Positions 1 through 5,128 of a stretch of 5,128 bases of DNA are shown in pieces. The translations under genes and the position numbers were made by a program. This DNA is from Mailhella sp. (GTDB lineage Bacteria > Desulfobacterota > Desulfovibrionia > Desulfovibrionales > Desulfovibrionaceae), in NCBI GenBank assembly GCA_020024815.1, contig JAHHTE010000152.1, positions 1 through 5,128 of the forward strand. The letters run 5' to 3'. Below the pieces are notes generated by a model. That model was given only the letters and a program-made list of their open reading frames with translations, did no database searches and was not told the DNA's origin. The number at the start of each line of letters is the position of its first letter. The stretch's first letter is position 1.

Positions 1-41
1 AAGTTCCCCTCTCAAACTCTCCCCTCAAAACTTTTTAATCC

Positions 42-71
42 AAAATCTCTTTTGCCTGCAAAAGAGATTTT
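42..71. terminator. Strong hairpin, probable terminator of an off-window left gene
   Basis: A 13-bp perfect stem (42-54 with 59-71) is closed by a 4-nt loop. The outer part of the stem is A-rich on the left and T-rich on the right, and on the plus strand it runs into ATTTTCT. This is the shape of a rho-independent terminator for a rightward gene that ends before the window. The stem is symmetric enough to act in both directions, so it could also back up termination of the leftward antiporter gene. The first 40 bases hold no recognisable coding sequence. Confidence 0.6.
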
Positions 72-149
72 ATTTTCTACTAAATAACAATTAATTTGAA
101 AACAACTCAATTTAAAAATAATTTTATTTAATTATACTAAAATATAACT

Positions 150-177
150 AAAGGGAACTTTAGAAAAAGTTCCCTTT
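150..177 (-). terminator. Probable terminator of the leftward NhaC antiporter gene
   Basis: An 11-bp perfect stem (AAAGGGAACTT at 150-160 pairing with 167-177) has a 6-nt loop. It lies about 40 bases beyond the stop codon of the leftward antiporter gene. Read on the minus strand, the stem is followed by a T-rich but interrupted tract (TTTAGTTATATTTT), so the U-tract is imperfect. Its position between two apparently convergent units supports the call. Confidence 0.6.
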
Positions 178-216
178 ATAAGTTAACCCTATCTATCTTC
201 CCTTAAGATATTTATA

Positions 217-1629
217 TTATTTTTCTTGTACAAAACCAGTTATCATTTTTCTATTCCAGCCAGTTATTGCAGAAAAAAGTAATACAAATAATAAACTCCA
301 TGAATAAGGATTAACAAAGGCAGCACTAATTGAAGGAGCAGTTAATCCCCATGTATTACAAGCAGTTACAATAGCAGAATACCATACAGCAACAGCAATA
401 TGCCAAGGCAAAATAAAGAAAATAGTACAAACAGCACAGTCCATTAAATTTGCCCGTCTTGCAGGAGATAAACCAAACTTTTCACCCATTGGCTTTACCA
501 AAGAAGGTCCAACAAGTAATTCCGCAGGTGCATTTGCTGAAATTGGAATAGAAGCAATAATAGTAACACCAATAATAAATAATTCAGCTTGACGAACAGT
601 TGCAACAATACTTTTATTCGCAAAACTAAGAATTTTTTCTAAAATACCACATTCAACTAAAATTTGTGTTACAGCTAAAATTAATATTGCAAAAATAATT
701 GCACCTACCACCCCCTCAATTCCTGCTTGGATAATCCCAGTACTTCCACCTGATTCAGCAGGAATTCCAAAAATATCACTTATAGATAATGTTCCAATGG
801 CAACAGAAATAATTGCTGCAGTTACATTTCCATAAATTAATGATTCTATAATATGTCTACCAAGTAATGCACTCACAACTACTACAATAACAGCAAGTAA
901 TAAGAAAATTCCCTTTGGTTCTAAACTAGCATGCATTTCAGGTACAATTTTTACTTCTCCACCACCACCAAAAATAAGAAAAATAACAGCAGCAATACAA
1001 GCAGCTCCCATTGCTAATGGAAAACGACTACGCACAACATCTTTCATTTCTGCTTCTTGTGTATATGCTGATACAATAGTTGTATCTGAAATAGGAGCTA
1101 AATTATCCCCAAAAGCAGCTCCAGATAAAATTGCTGCACCTAATAAAACAGGATCACTACCCAAAAAAACACCAGCAGGATACAATACAGGTGTTAAGGA
1201 AATACAAGTTCCTGTACTTGTTCCAGTTCCTAAAGAAAACAACATGGCAATAACAAATACAAGAATAGTAAATATAGCTCCTTGTGCCCCTGTTGACATA
1301 CCAAGCCATAATAAGCCGTCAACAAGCCCACCTGATGCCATTAATTTTCCAAAAACTCCAGCAAAAAGCCATGCAGTAACAATAACAATACCTGTATCAT
1401 TACCAATACCTCGCATTGTTGCCTTACAATAATCACCTTTATTTTTAGCAAAAAATAAGCCAACAACCACAGCAAGCCATGCACAAGCCCAAAAAGGTTT
1501 TGTTCCACCTCTTTCTGCAATTGAAAGCCACACAAGTCCTAAAACCAACACAACTAATGGAATCATACCTCCAATAATTCCACCATGCATGTGCAAAATT
1601 TCATTTTTTACTTCATGCTCATTGCTCAT
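217..1629 (-). CDS. nhaC: Na+/H+ antiporter, NhaC family
   Basis: This encodes a complete 470-residue inner-membrane protein of the NhaC family, secondary transporters that exchange external protons for internal Na+ and, in MleN-type members, organic acids such as malate and lactate. About a dozen hydrophobic segments span residues 19-456. Two family signatures are visible: the glycine/threonine-rich GTGTSTGT at residues 134-141 and GAAFGDNLAPISDTT at residues 170-184, whose acidic and polar residues lie in the predicted ion pathway. Length matches the family (about 450-500). The ATG at 1627-1629 is preceded by the ribosome binding site GAGGTGA four to five bases upstream, which fixes the start. 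The gene is monocistronic within the window and divergent from cbiK. A promoter with two palindromic sites lies just upstream. Family membership is secure; the true substrate (simple Na+/H+ or a carboxylate antiport) cannot be read from the sequence, so the symbol marks family rather than proven function. Confidence 0.93.
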   Translation of the reverse strand: MSNEHEVKNEILHMHGGIIGGMIPLVVLVLGLVWLSIAERGGTKPFWACAWLAVVVGLFFAKNKGDYCKATMRGIGNDTGIVIVTAWLFAGVFGKLMASGGLVDGLLWLGMSTGAQGAIFTILVFVIAMLFSLGTGTSTGTCISLTPVLYPAGVFLGSDPVLLGAAILSGAAFGDNLAPISDTTIVSAYTQEAEMKDVVRSRFPLAMGAACIAAVIFLIFGGGGEVKIVPEMHASLEPKGIFLLLAVIVVVVSALLGRHIIESLIYGNVTAAIISVAIGTLSISDIFGIPAESGGSTGIIQAGIEGVVGAIIFAILILAVTQILVECGILEKILSFANKSIVATVRQAELFIIGVTIIASIPISANAPAELLVGPSLVKPMGEKFGLSPARRANLMDCAVCTIFFILPWHIAVAVWYSAIVTACNTWGLTAPSISAAFVNPYSWSLLFVLLFSAITGWNRKMITGFVQEK

Positions 1630-1649
1630 AACTCACCTCTATAAAAAAG

Positions 1650-1661
1650 ATTGTCGACAAT
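1650..1661. promoter_or_regulatory. Candidate operator O1, palindrome at the antiporter transcription start
   Basis: ATTGTCGACAAT is a perfect 12-bp palindrome that overlaps the predicted transcription start of the antiporter gene. A related site lies 36 bp away over the -35 box. The TTGT-N2-ACAA layout resembles sites bound by FadR-type GntR regulators, but no regulator is encoded in the window and that match is an inference. Confidence 0.4.
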
Positions 1662-1664
1662 TTT

Positions 1665-1693
1665 AAAATACGTTTTTAAATGTATATTGTCAA
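1665..1693 (-). promoter_or_regulatory. Sigma-70-type promoter of the NhaC antiporter gene
   Basis: On the minus strand a perfect -35 box TTGACA (1693-1688) is followed after 17 bases by a TATTTT -10 box (1670-1665, four of six consensus bases). Transcription would start near 1658, giving a leader of about 30 bases before the ATG at 1629. Nothing else upstream on this strand has comparable boxes and spacing. The box at -35 is itself part of a palindromic site. Confidence 0.65.
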
Positions 1694-1697
1694 CATT
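1686..1697. promoter_or_regulatory. Candidate operator O2, near-palindrome over the antiporter -35 box
   Basis: ATTGTCAACATT matches the palindrome at 1650-1661 at 10 of 12 positions and contains the whole -35 hexamer on the minus strand. A repressor bound here would block RNA polymerase directly. Part of the match is forced by the -35 consensus (TGTCAA on the plus strand), which lowers confidence. Confidence 0.33.
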
Positions 1698-2008
1698 TTA
1701 AATTATATTTGTGGGTTATAAAAAATTTTTATGTATGTAACTACATAAATTAATAAACTATAATAAAAAAATAAAAAAAATTATTTTTGCATTTACTATT
1801 TTGTAACATTTAATTCTTCATAAAAAAGAATACACACATATAAACTTTTTGATATTTTTTCTTATATAAACAAATAGTTACACATAAAAAGCGTATTTTG
1901 TGAAAATTTATACATATAATATTTTAAAAATATTACCATATAAAATCATTTCAACAATTATCATAAAATTATATGCTTATAAATTATAGAACTAACAATA
2001 GAAGAAAA
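1698..2008. other. AT-rich divergent intergenic region without a gene
   Basis: This stretch between the two divergent promoters is very AT-rich and contains stop codons in all frames, with no ribosome binding site followed by a plausible reading frame. The only structure I can point to is an inverted repeat at 1728-1749 (TTTATGTA, six bases, TACATAAA), which could be a protein-binding site or chance in such AT-rich DNA. No tRNA-like or conserved RNA motif was seen before the riboswitch promoter. Confidence 0.6.
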
Positions 2009-2036
2009 TTGACAAAAAAAATTTTTTATATAGAAT
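2009..2036 (+). promoter_or_regulatory. Sigma-70-type promoter of the riboswitch-cbiK transcript
   Basis: A perfect -35 box TTGACA (2009-2014) is followed after a 16-base, A/T-only spacer by TAGAAT (2031-2036), five of six consensus bases. The predicted start near 2043 falls immediately before the first base of the riboswitch P1 helix (2045), which strongly supports the assignment. Confidence 0.75.
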
Positions 2037-2044
2037 TCTCTTAT

Positions 2045-2222
2045 ATTGTAGGTTCTGTATTATACAGGTAAATGGGAAGTCAACAACGCTAGACCGTAGC
2101 CGTGAAAGGGGACTTTTTTGCATTAGCCACTGTGAAAACGGGAAGGAGCAAAAAGGGATAATCCTTGAGCCGGAAAACCAGCCTATAATCGTACTCATTA
2201 TTATAGCTCTCGGTTTCAGAGC
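2045..2222 (+). ncRNA. Cobalamin (B12) riboswitch controlling cbiK
   Basis: The leader shows the cobalamin riboswitch landmarks in order. P1 is formed by 2045-2052 with 2182-2189 (8 bp, one G-U). A short hairpin lies at 2055-2067, followed by the conserved AAATGGGAA stretch (2070-2078). The P5 stem-loop (GCTA/TAGC, 2088-2100) has L5 GACCG at 2092-2096, followed by the GCCACTGTGAA core (2126-2136), then CGGGAAGG, and the B12 box at 2168-2183 (AGCCGGAAAACCAGCC). Downstream, a GCTCT/AGAGC stem (2206-2210 with 2218-2222) carries the loop CGGTTTC, which can pair with L5. That stem ends at the base before the cbiK ribosome binding site (2223-2228). No terminator lies between aptamer and ATG, so control is most likely translational: bound cobalamin would favour the kissing loop and hide the ribosome binding site. 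Confidence 0.95.
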
Positions 2223-2228
2223 AAGGAG
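2223..2228 (+). promoter_or_regulatory. cbiK ribosome binding site, riboswitch-controlled
   Basis: AAGGAG lies five bases before the ATG at 2234 and directly abuts the 3' strand of the L13 regulatory hairpin of the riboswitch. It fixes the cbiK start and is the element whose access the riboswitch should control. Confidence 0.8.
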
Positions 2229-2233
2229 TTTTT

Positions 2234-3121
2234 ATGAAAAAAATTTTATTTTCTGCAAGTTTATTACTTGCAAGTCTTTTTCTTTTTTATGCCCCACAAA
2301 ATGCTTTTGCAAAAGACCTTACCATTTTAGCTGCTTTTGGAACAAGTGATAGCGAAGCACAAAAATCACTTGATGCCATCAAAAAAGCCTATGAAAAAAA
2401 TGGTAACACAACAATTTGGGCATATTCTTCTAATATTATCAGAAATAAACTCAACAAAGATAAACAAGTTGTTTATTCAATTACAGAAGCTTTAGATTAT
2501 GCTCACAAAAATGGCTATAACAACATTAAAATTCAATCATTACATGTTGTTCCCGCTGAAGAATATATGAAAATTTGCCGCTTGGTAAGTCGTGATATGG
2601 AAAAAAATCCTAATCGCTTTGATTCAGTTATAATGGGACACCCTCTTTTATCATCTAAAGCAGATTTAGATACTATCGTTAAAGCTTCTTTAGCAAGCCT
2701 TCCAAAAGAAAGAACAAAAAATGATGCAGTTATTTTTATGGGACATGGTAATGATAGAGGGACAGGAGATTTAAGTTTAATCGCTATTTCCCACACATTC
2801 CAAGAAACGGATCCACTTGCTTGGTTTGCAACAGTTGAAGGTGCTTTAGATTTTGAAAATACTTTAAAAGAAATTAAAGCAAAGAAAAACGTTAAAAATG
2901 TTTATCTCGTTCCATTTATGATTGTAGCTGGAGACCATGCAAAAAATGATATGGCTGGAACAGAAGAAGATGCATGGGCTGAACGTCTCAAAAAAGAAGG
3001 CTACAAAGTACATACTCTTATTCGTGGTCTTGGTGAAATACCAGAAGTACAAAAACTCTTTATTGAACATACAAAAAATAGCCATGATGATATTATGAAT
3101 GGCAAAATTATTTCAAAATAA
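2234..3121 (+). CDS. cbiK: Exported sirohydrochlorin cobaltochelatase, CbiK family
   Basis: This 295-residue protein inserts Co2+ into sirohydrochlorin, an early step of the anaerobic cobalamin pathway; relatives can also chelate iron. Residues 1-26 form a signal peptide (KK, a hydrophobic core, then AFA before K27), so the mature enzyme should act in the periplasm, as for the CbiK-P type of Desulfovibrio. The chelatase fold is marked by AFGTSD (34-39) and QSLHVVPAEEY (101-111). Metal-binding and catalytic candidates are H171 in MGHGN, E202 in VEGAL and H235 in AGDHAKNDMAG, matching the His-Glu-His set of the family. Length is normal for CbiK plus a signal peptide. The gene follows a cobalamin riboswitch and a strong ribosome binding site and is closed by a terminator five bases after the stop. 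Periplasmic CbiK proteins have been proposed to serve haem or iron handling rather than B12 synthesis, but B12 control here favours a cobalamin-linked role. Confidence 0.93.
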   Translation: MKKILFSASLLLASLFLFYAPQNAFAKDLTILAAFGTSDSEAQKSLDAIKKAYEKNGNTTIWAYSSNIIRNKLNKDKQVVYSITEALDYAHKNGYNNIKIQSLHVVPAEEYMKICRLVSRDMEKNPNRFDSVIMGHPLLSSKADLDTIVKASLASLPKERTKNDAVIFMGHGNDRGTGDLSLIAISHTFQETDPLAWFATVEGALDFENTLKEIKAKKNVKNVYLVPFMIVAGDHAKNDMAGTEEDAWAERLKKEGYKVHTLIRGLGEIPEVQKLFIEHTKNSHDDIMNGKIISK

Positions 3122-3125
3122 AGAT

Positions 3126-3155
3126 AAAAAAACGCCAAGTATACTTGGCGTTTTT
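3126..3155 (+). terminator. Rho-independent terminator after cbiK
   Basis: A seven-base A tract leads into CGCCAAG, a TATA loop and CTTGGCG (3133-3150), followed by TTTTT. Including five A-T pairs, 3128-3155 is a perfect palindrome. It begins just after the cbiK stop codon (3119-3121) and can act in both directions. Its position 22 bases before the next gene's likely ATG means that gene is expressed by read-through or by a promoter I cannot identify. Confidence 0.88.
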
Positions 3156-3176
3156 CACATTACACATAAAACTTTT

Positions 3177-4376
3177 ATGAAAAAAAAACATAATAAAAAC
3201 TCGTATCCATGGCAATTACCTATACGATGTCTTTTTTTTATACTTTCACTTATTATAGCATATTTTTTAACTATTAATATGCCTCATAAAGAATTTAGTA
3301 TTCATGCAGACACAAGTAAAGTTACCATTGAAGAACAAAAAAATATTGATACTGCAAAAAATTTATTGTTAAACCAAGAGGTAAATAATAATAAAAAACA
3401 CAAAGCAAGACATACTATGTCTTCAGCAAAAACGAATTTAGATAAAATTCTTGCAAAATTAAAATCAATAAGTCGTCTTTTATTAATGGTAGGCATAGCC
3501 TCATTTATAGGTGCATTAATGGAAGCTCGTTGTTGGTATCGCTATTTAGGTTCAGGTTTAATTAAAATCACACAAAAAGCTCGATTGCCAGAAGTAATTG
3601 GTTTTGCTATGCCCATAGCTCTTTATTCCTCTGTTGGTGCAAATAGTATGCTTATTGCAAGCCACAAAAAAGGAGAAATAAAAACATCTGCATTAATTAC
3701 GGGTGGCATGGCTAATAGTTATTTAGCTCATCTTTCGCATTCTGTTAGAGTTATGTATCCTGTTATAGCTCTTATTGGTATTGCTGGAGCTAGTTTTTTT
3801 GCTATTCAACTTACAGGAGGACTTTTACTTATTATTTTTATTTTTTGCTTACATAGAAAATTAAATGCAAAAGAAAATACAAAAAATACAGTCCAACCTC
3901 TAGAAAATAAAGAACCAACACCTTGGAAACAAAGTATAAAACAAAGTTTATTACGTACTTGTTCTATTTTGTTTAGAATGGTTTATATGACCATACCACT
4001 TATGCTTGGTACAGAATGGATAATTAAATCAGGTTTACTTGATTTTTGGGAAGAAGCTATTCCTTATCAAGTTGCAAAATACTTTCCTGCAGAACTTATA
4101 GCTATTGTTATTGCTCAAATTGGTGGATTAATACAATCAGCTAGTGTTGGAGCAAATCTTTTAGCTGAAAATATGGTTAATCATGCTCAAATATTATTAG
4201 CAATGCTCATTGCAAGTGCCGTAGGAAACCCAATACGAACATTACGCAGAAATTTACCAACTGCTTTAGGTATTTTTCCTGTAAAAGTTGCATTTACTAT
4301 TGTATTTTCAATGCAATTTGCACGTTTTATTATTACTATCTTAGGAAGCATTGGCGTTATTTGGTATTTAAAATAA
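3177..4376 (+). CDS. Polytopic membrane protein with duplicated Gate/nucleoside-recognition-like unit, function unknown
   Basis: From the ATG at 3177 this encodes 399 residues. A lysine-rich N-terminus (MKKKHNKN) leads into one membrane segment (about 17-33). A polar, non-membrane stretch follows (about 35-97), then two homologous membrane units. Unit 1 has MPIALYSSVGANSML (145-159) and N180; unit 2 has IGGLIQSASVGANLL (315-329) and N351, with SVGAN-to-Asn spacing identical in both (27 residues). This duplicated SVGAN pattern resembles Gate/nucleoside-recognition membrane proteins, a family of unassigned transport-like proteins; the name does not prove nucleoside transport. An upstream in-frame ATG at 3099 would add 26 residues but overlaps cbiK and would translate the terminator hairpin, so 3177 is preferred: its Lys-rich start followed by a membrane helix is typical. 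Neither start has a clear Shine-Dalgarno. Position after an exported cobaltochelatase suggests, without proving, a role in metal or tetrapyrrole movement. Confidence 0.75.
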   Translation: MKKKHNKNSYPWQLPIRCLFFILSLIIAYFLTINMPHKEFSIHADTSKVTIEEQKNIDTAKNLLLNQEVNNNKKHKARHTMSSAKTNLDKILAKLKSISRLLLMVGIASFIGALMEARCWYRYLGSGLIKITQKARLPEVIGFAMPIALYSSVGANSMLIASHKKGEIKTSALITGGMANSYLAHLSHSVRVMYPVIALIGIAGASFFAIQLTGGLLLIIFIFCLHRKLNAKENTKNTVQPLENKEPTPWKQSIKQSLLRTCSILFRMVYMTIPLMLGTEWIIKSGLLDFWEEAIPYQVAKYFPAELIAIVIAQIGGLIQSASVGANLLAENMVNHAQILLAMLIASAVGNPIRTLRRNLPTALGIFPVKVAFTIVFSMQFARFIITILGSIGVIWYLK

Positions 4377-4386
4377 AATATCCTAA

Positions 4387-4423
4387 CTATGGGGAAAATT
4401 TTTACTAAAATTTCTCCCCATAG
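4387..4423 (+). terminator. Probable terminator after the membrane protein gene
   Basis: Eleven bases after the stop codon, CTATGGGGA (4387-4395) pairs with TCCCCATAG (4415-4423). After one bulged C, AAATTTT (4396-4402) pairs with AAAATTT (4407-4413) around a TACT loop. The downstream tract is T-rich but broken (CTCACTTTTC), so this is a strong hairpin with a weak U-tract. It separates the membrane protein gene from the radical SAM gene. Confidence 0.65.
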
Positions 4424-4502
4424 CTCACTTTTCAAAAATTCTTTTTCATTTTGCTAATCATAAAGCAGAATAAAGTATTAAATCCTAAATTATAATTTTC
4501 CT

Positions 4503-4531
4503 TTTCCGCATTGACAGTATATATATATAAA
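4503..4531 (+). promoter_or_regulatory. Putative promoter region of the radical SAM gene with a (TA)6 tract
   Basis: TATAAA at 4526-4531 is a reasonable -10 box, with a poor -35 candidate (TTTCCG, 4503-4508) 17 bases upstream. A perfect TTGACA box also exists at 4511-4516 but lies only 9 bases from TATAAA, and the sequence 17 bases downstream of it (GGCCTT) is no -10 box. Between them is (TA)6 at 4518-4529. Which boxes are used is unclear. Confidence 0.4.
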
Positions 4532-4543
4532 GTGGCCTTACGC

Positions 4544-4551
4544 AAGGAGGT
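4544..4551 (+). promoter_or_regulatory. Ribosome binding site of the radical SAM gene
   Basis: AAGGAGGT is a full match to the 16S rRNA anti-Shine-Dalgarno, four bases before the ATG at 4556. It decides the start codon and predicts efficient translation, in contrast to the weak initiation region of the preceding membrane protein gene. Confidence 0.85.
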
Positions 4552-4555
4552 CACA

Positions 4556-5128
4556 ATGAAATTTTTAGGAAAAATATTCTCTATTACCAATAAAAGAGAA
4601 ATTAGTTATAAAACAAAAGAAATAACAATTTTTAATTTAAAATTTCCTATAAAAAAAACTATTGAAATAAAATCTATGGATATTAGAATATGTGATACTT
4701 GTAACCTTAATTGCAAAGCATGTTCAACTTTTTCCCCTTTAATTCAAGAGAATAATTTTATTGATCCTGCTACACACGAACAAAATATGCAAATACTTTC
4801 TCAAAAGATTCCTGTTGCTTGTTTTCATATTATAGGAGGAGAACCTCTATTACATCCACAATTAGAAAATTTATTAGCTATTACTAGAAAATACTATCCT
4901 AAAACAGAAATATATATTATTACGAATTTATTGTTAATAAAAAAAATGCCTGAATCTTTCTGGCATTCAATGCGACAACATAATATAAAAATACGATATA
5001 CACTTTATCCTCCTTTAGAAAAAAACTGTTCATCTATAATTGATTATATTCGTTCCAAAGGTATTGAACCTGTTTTATTTACTCATGTAAAAGAATTTTT
5101 TAAATTTTTTACACTTGAACCTATTGAC
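4556..5128 (+). CDS. Radical SAM protein, 5' part, probably linked to surface polysaccharide synthesis
   Basis: The frame is open from the ATG at 4556 to the window end (191 codons, no stop), so the gene is cut by the window edge. Residues 49-56 are CNLNCKAC, the CX3CX2C motif that binds the radical SAM 4Fe-4S cluster. IIGGEPLLHP at 92-101 is the GGE motif that contacts S-adenosylmethionine, and YIITN at 120-124 fits the next strand of the barrel. Residues 1-33 (KIFSITNKREISYK, then KEITIFNLKFPIK) resemble a short N-terminal segment often found on glycosyltransferases and other enzymes of capsule, LPS or glycan loci. CSTFSPL after the cluster motif is also common in radical SAM proteins from such loci. 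The reaction is unknown: the C-terminal half, where an auxiliary cluster domain would lie, is outside the window. Radical SAM membership is secure; the glycan link is an inference from the N-terminus. Confidence 0.88.
   Translation, partial: MKFLGKIFSITNKREISYKTKEITIFNLKFPIKKTIEIKSMDIRICDTCNLNCKACSTFSPLIQENNFIDPATHEQNMQILSQKIPVACFHIIGGEPLLHPQLENLLAITRKYYPKTEIYIITNLLLIKKMPESFWHSMRQHNIKIRYTLYPPLEKNCSSIIDYIRSKGIEPVLFTHVKEFFKFFTLEPID

Noticed and set aside
1..40. Similar C/T-rich stretches (CCCCTCTCAAACT and CCCCTCAAAACT) considered as a repeat array
   Set aside because: There are only two imperfect copies at the window edge, too little to support a repeat or CRISPR call.
1244..1535. Short reading frames (62 and 64 codons) within the antiporter gene
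   Set aside because: They lie in other frames of a secure NhaC coding sequence and show no family features of their own.
1908..1925. TTGTGAAAATTTATACAT considered as a CRP/FNR-family (HcpR-like) site
   Set aside because: The left half fits TGTGA, but the right half lacks TCACA, and the site is not well placed relative to either promoter.
1992..2198. A 68-codon leftward reading frame across the cbiK leader
   Set aside because: It runs antisense through the cobalamin riboswitch and its promoter, and the riboswitch motifs explain all the conserved sequence there.
2533..3085. Two leftward reading frames (87 and 73 codons) opposite cbiK
   Set aside because: They are antisense to a conserved chelatase and are low-complexity hydrophobic or Phe-rich translations of A-rich coding DNA.
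3302..3496. Leftward 64-codon frame opposite the membrane protein gene
   Set aside because: It is antisense to coding sequence with no supporting signal; the same applies to the leftward frame at 4187-4435.
4387..4423. Long hairpin considered as a mobile-element end or a structured RNA
   Set aside because: There is no flanking duplication, transposase or second copy, and the position just after a stop codon fits a terminator.

Overview
The window is a 5.1 kb piece of a strongly AT-rich bacterial chromosome (roughly 30% GC by eye). It most resembles a low-GC Desulfovibrionaceae member, such as a Lawsonia- or gut-Desulfovibrio-like organism. The best clue is a CbiK-type cobaltochelatase with an N-terminal signal peptide, because exported CbiK is typical of Desulfovibrio. 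The organism assignment is an inference; no rRNA or other marker is present.

Layout, left to right. Positions 1-216 hold no gene but contain two strong hairpins (42-71 and 150-177) that look like terminators facing an off-window gene on the left and the leftward gene on the right. A complete NhaC-family Na+/H+ antiporter runs leftward (217-1629) from a good sigma-70-type promoter. Two near-identical 12-bp palindromes overlap that promoter and look like operators. A 604-bp AT-rich divergent intergenic region follows. Its right third carries a rightward promoter and a complete cobalamin riboswitch with recognisable P1, L5, B12 box and L13 kissing loop, ending at the ribosome binding site of an exported sirohydrochlorin cobaltochelatase (cbiK, 2234-3121). 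A perfect rho-independent terminator (3126-3155) separates cbiK from a 399-residue polytopic membrane protein with an internal duplication of a Gate/nucleoside-recognition type unit (3177-4376), which ends in another hairpin. Last comes the 5' part of a radical SAM gene (4556 to the window end) with a perfect Shine-Dalgarno. It carries an N-terminal segment of the kind seen on surface-polysaccharide enzymes.

How the genes fit together. The cobalamin riboswitch and CbiK form one clear unit: when B12 is plentiful, the leader is expected to hide the cbiK ribosome binding site and stop production of the chelatase. The membrane protein sits directly behind cbiK and could work with it, for example in moving metal or tetrapyrrole. 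The terminator between them means they are not simply co-translated from one strong operon message, so the link rests on position only. The antiporter and the radical SAM gene look like separate units.

The most interesting points are the legible riboswitch architecture, the unassigned duplicated membrane protein next to a periplasmic cobaltochelatase, the operator pair on the antiporter promoter, and a (TA)6 tract immediately downstream of a TTGACA box ahead of the radical SAM gene. I see no evidence for a wholly new multi-gene system, mobile element, CRISPR array or RNA gene other than the riboswitch.
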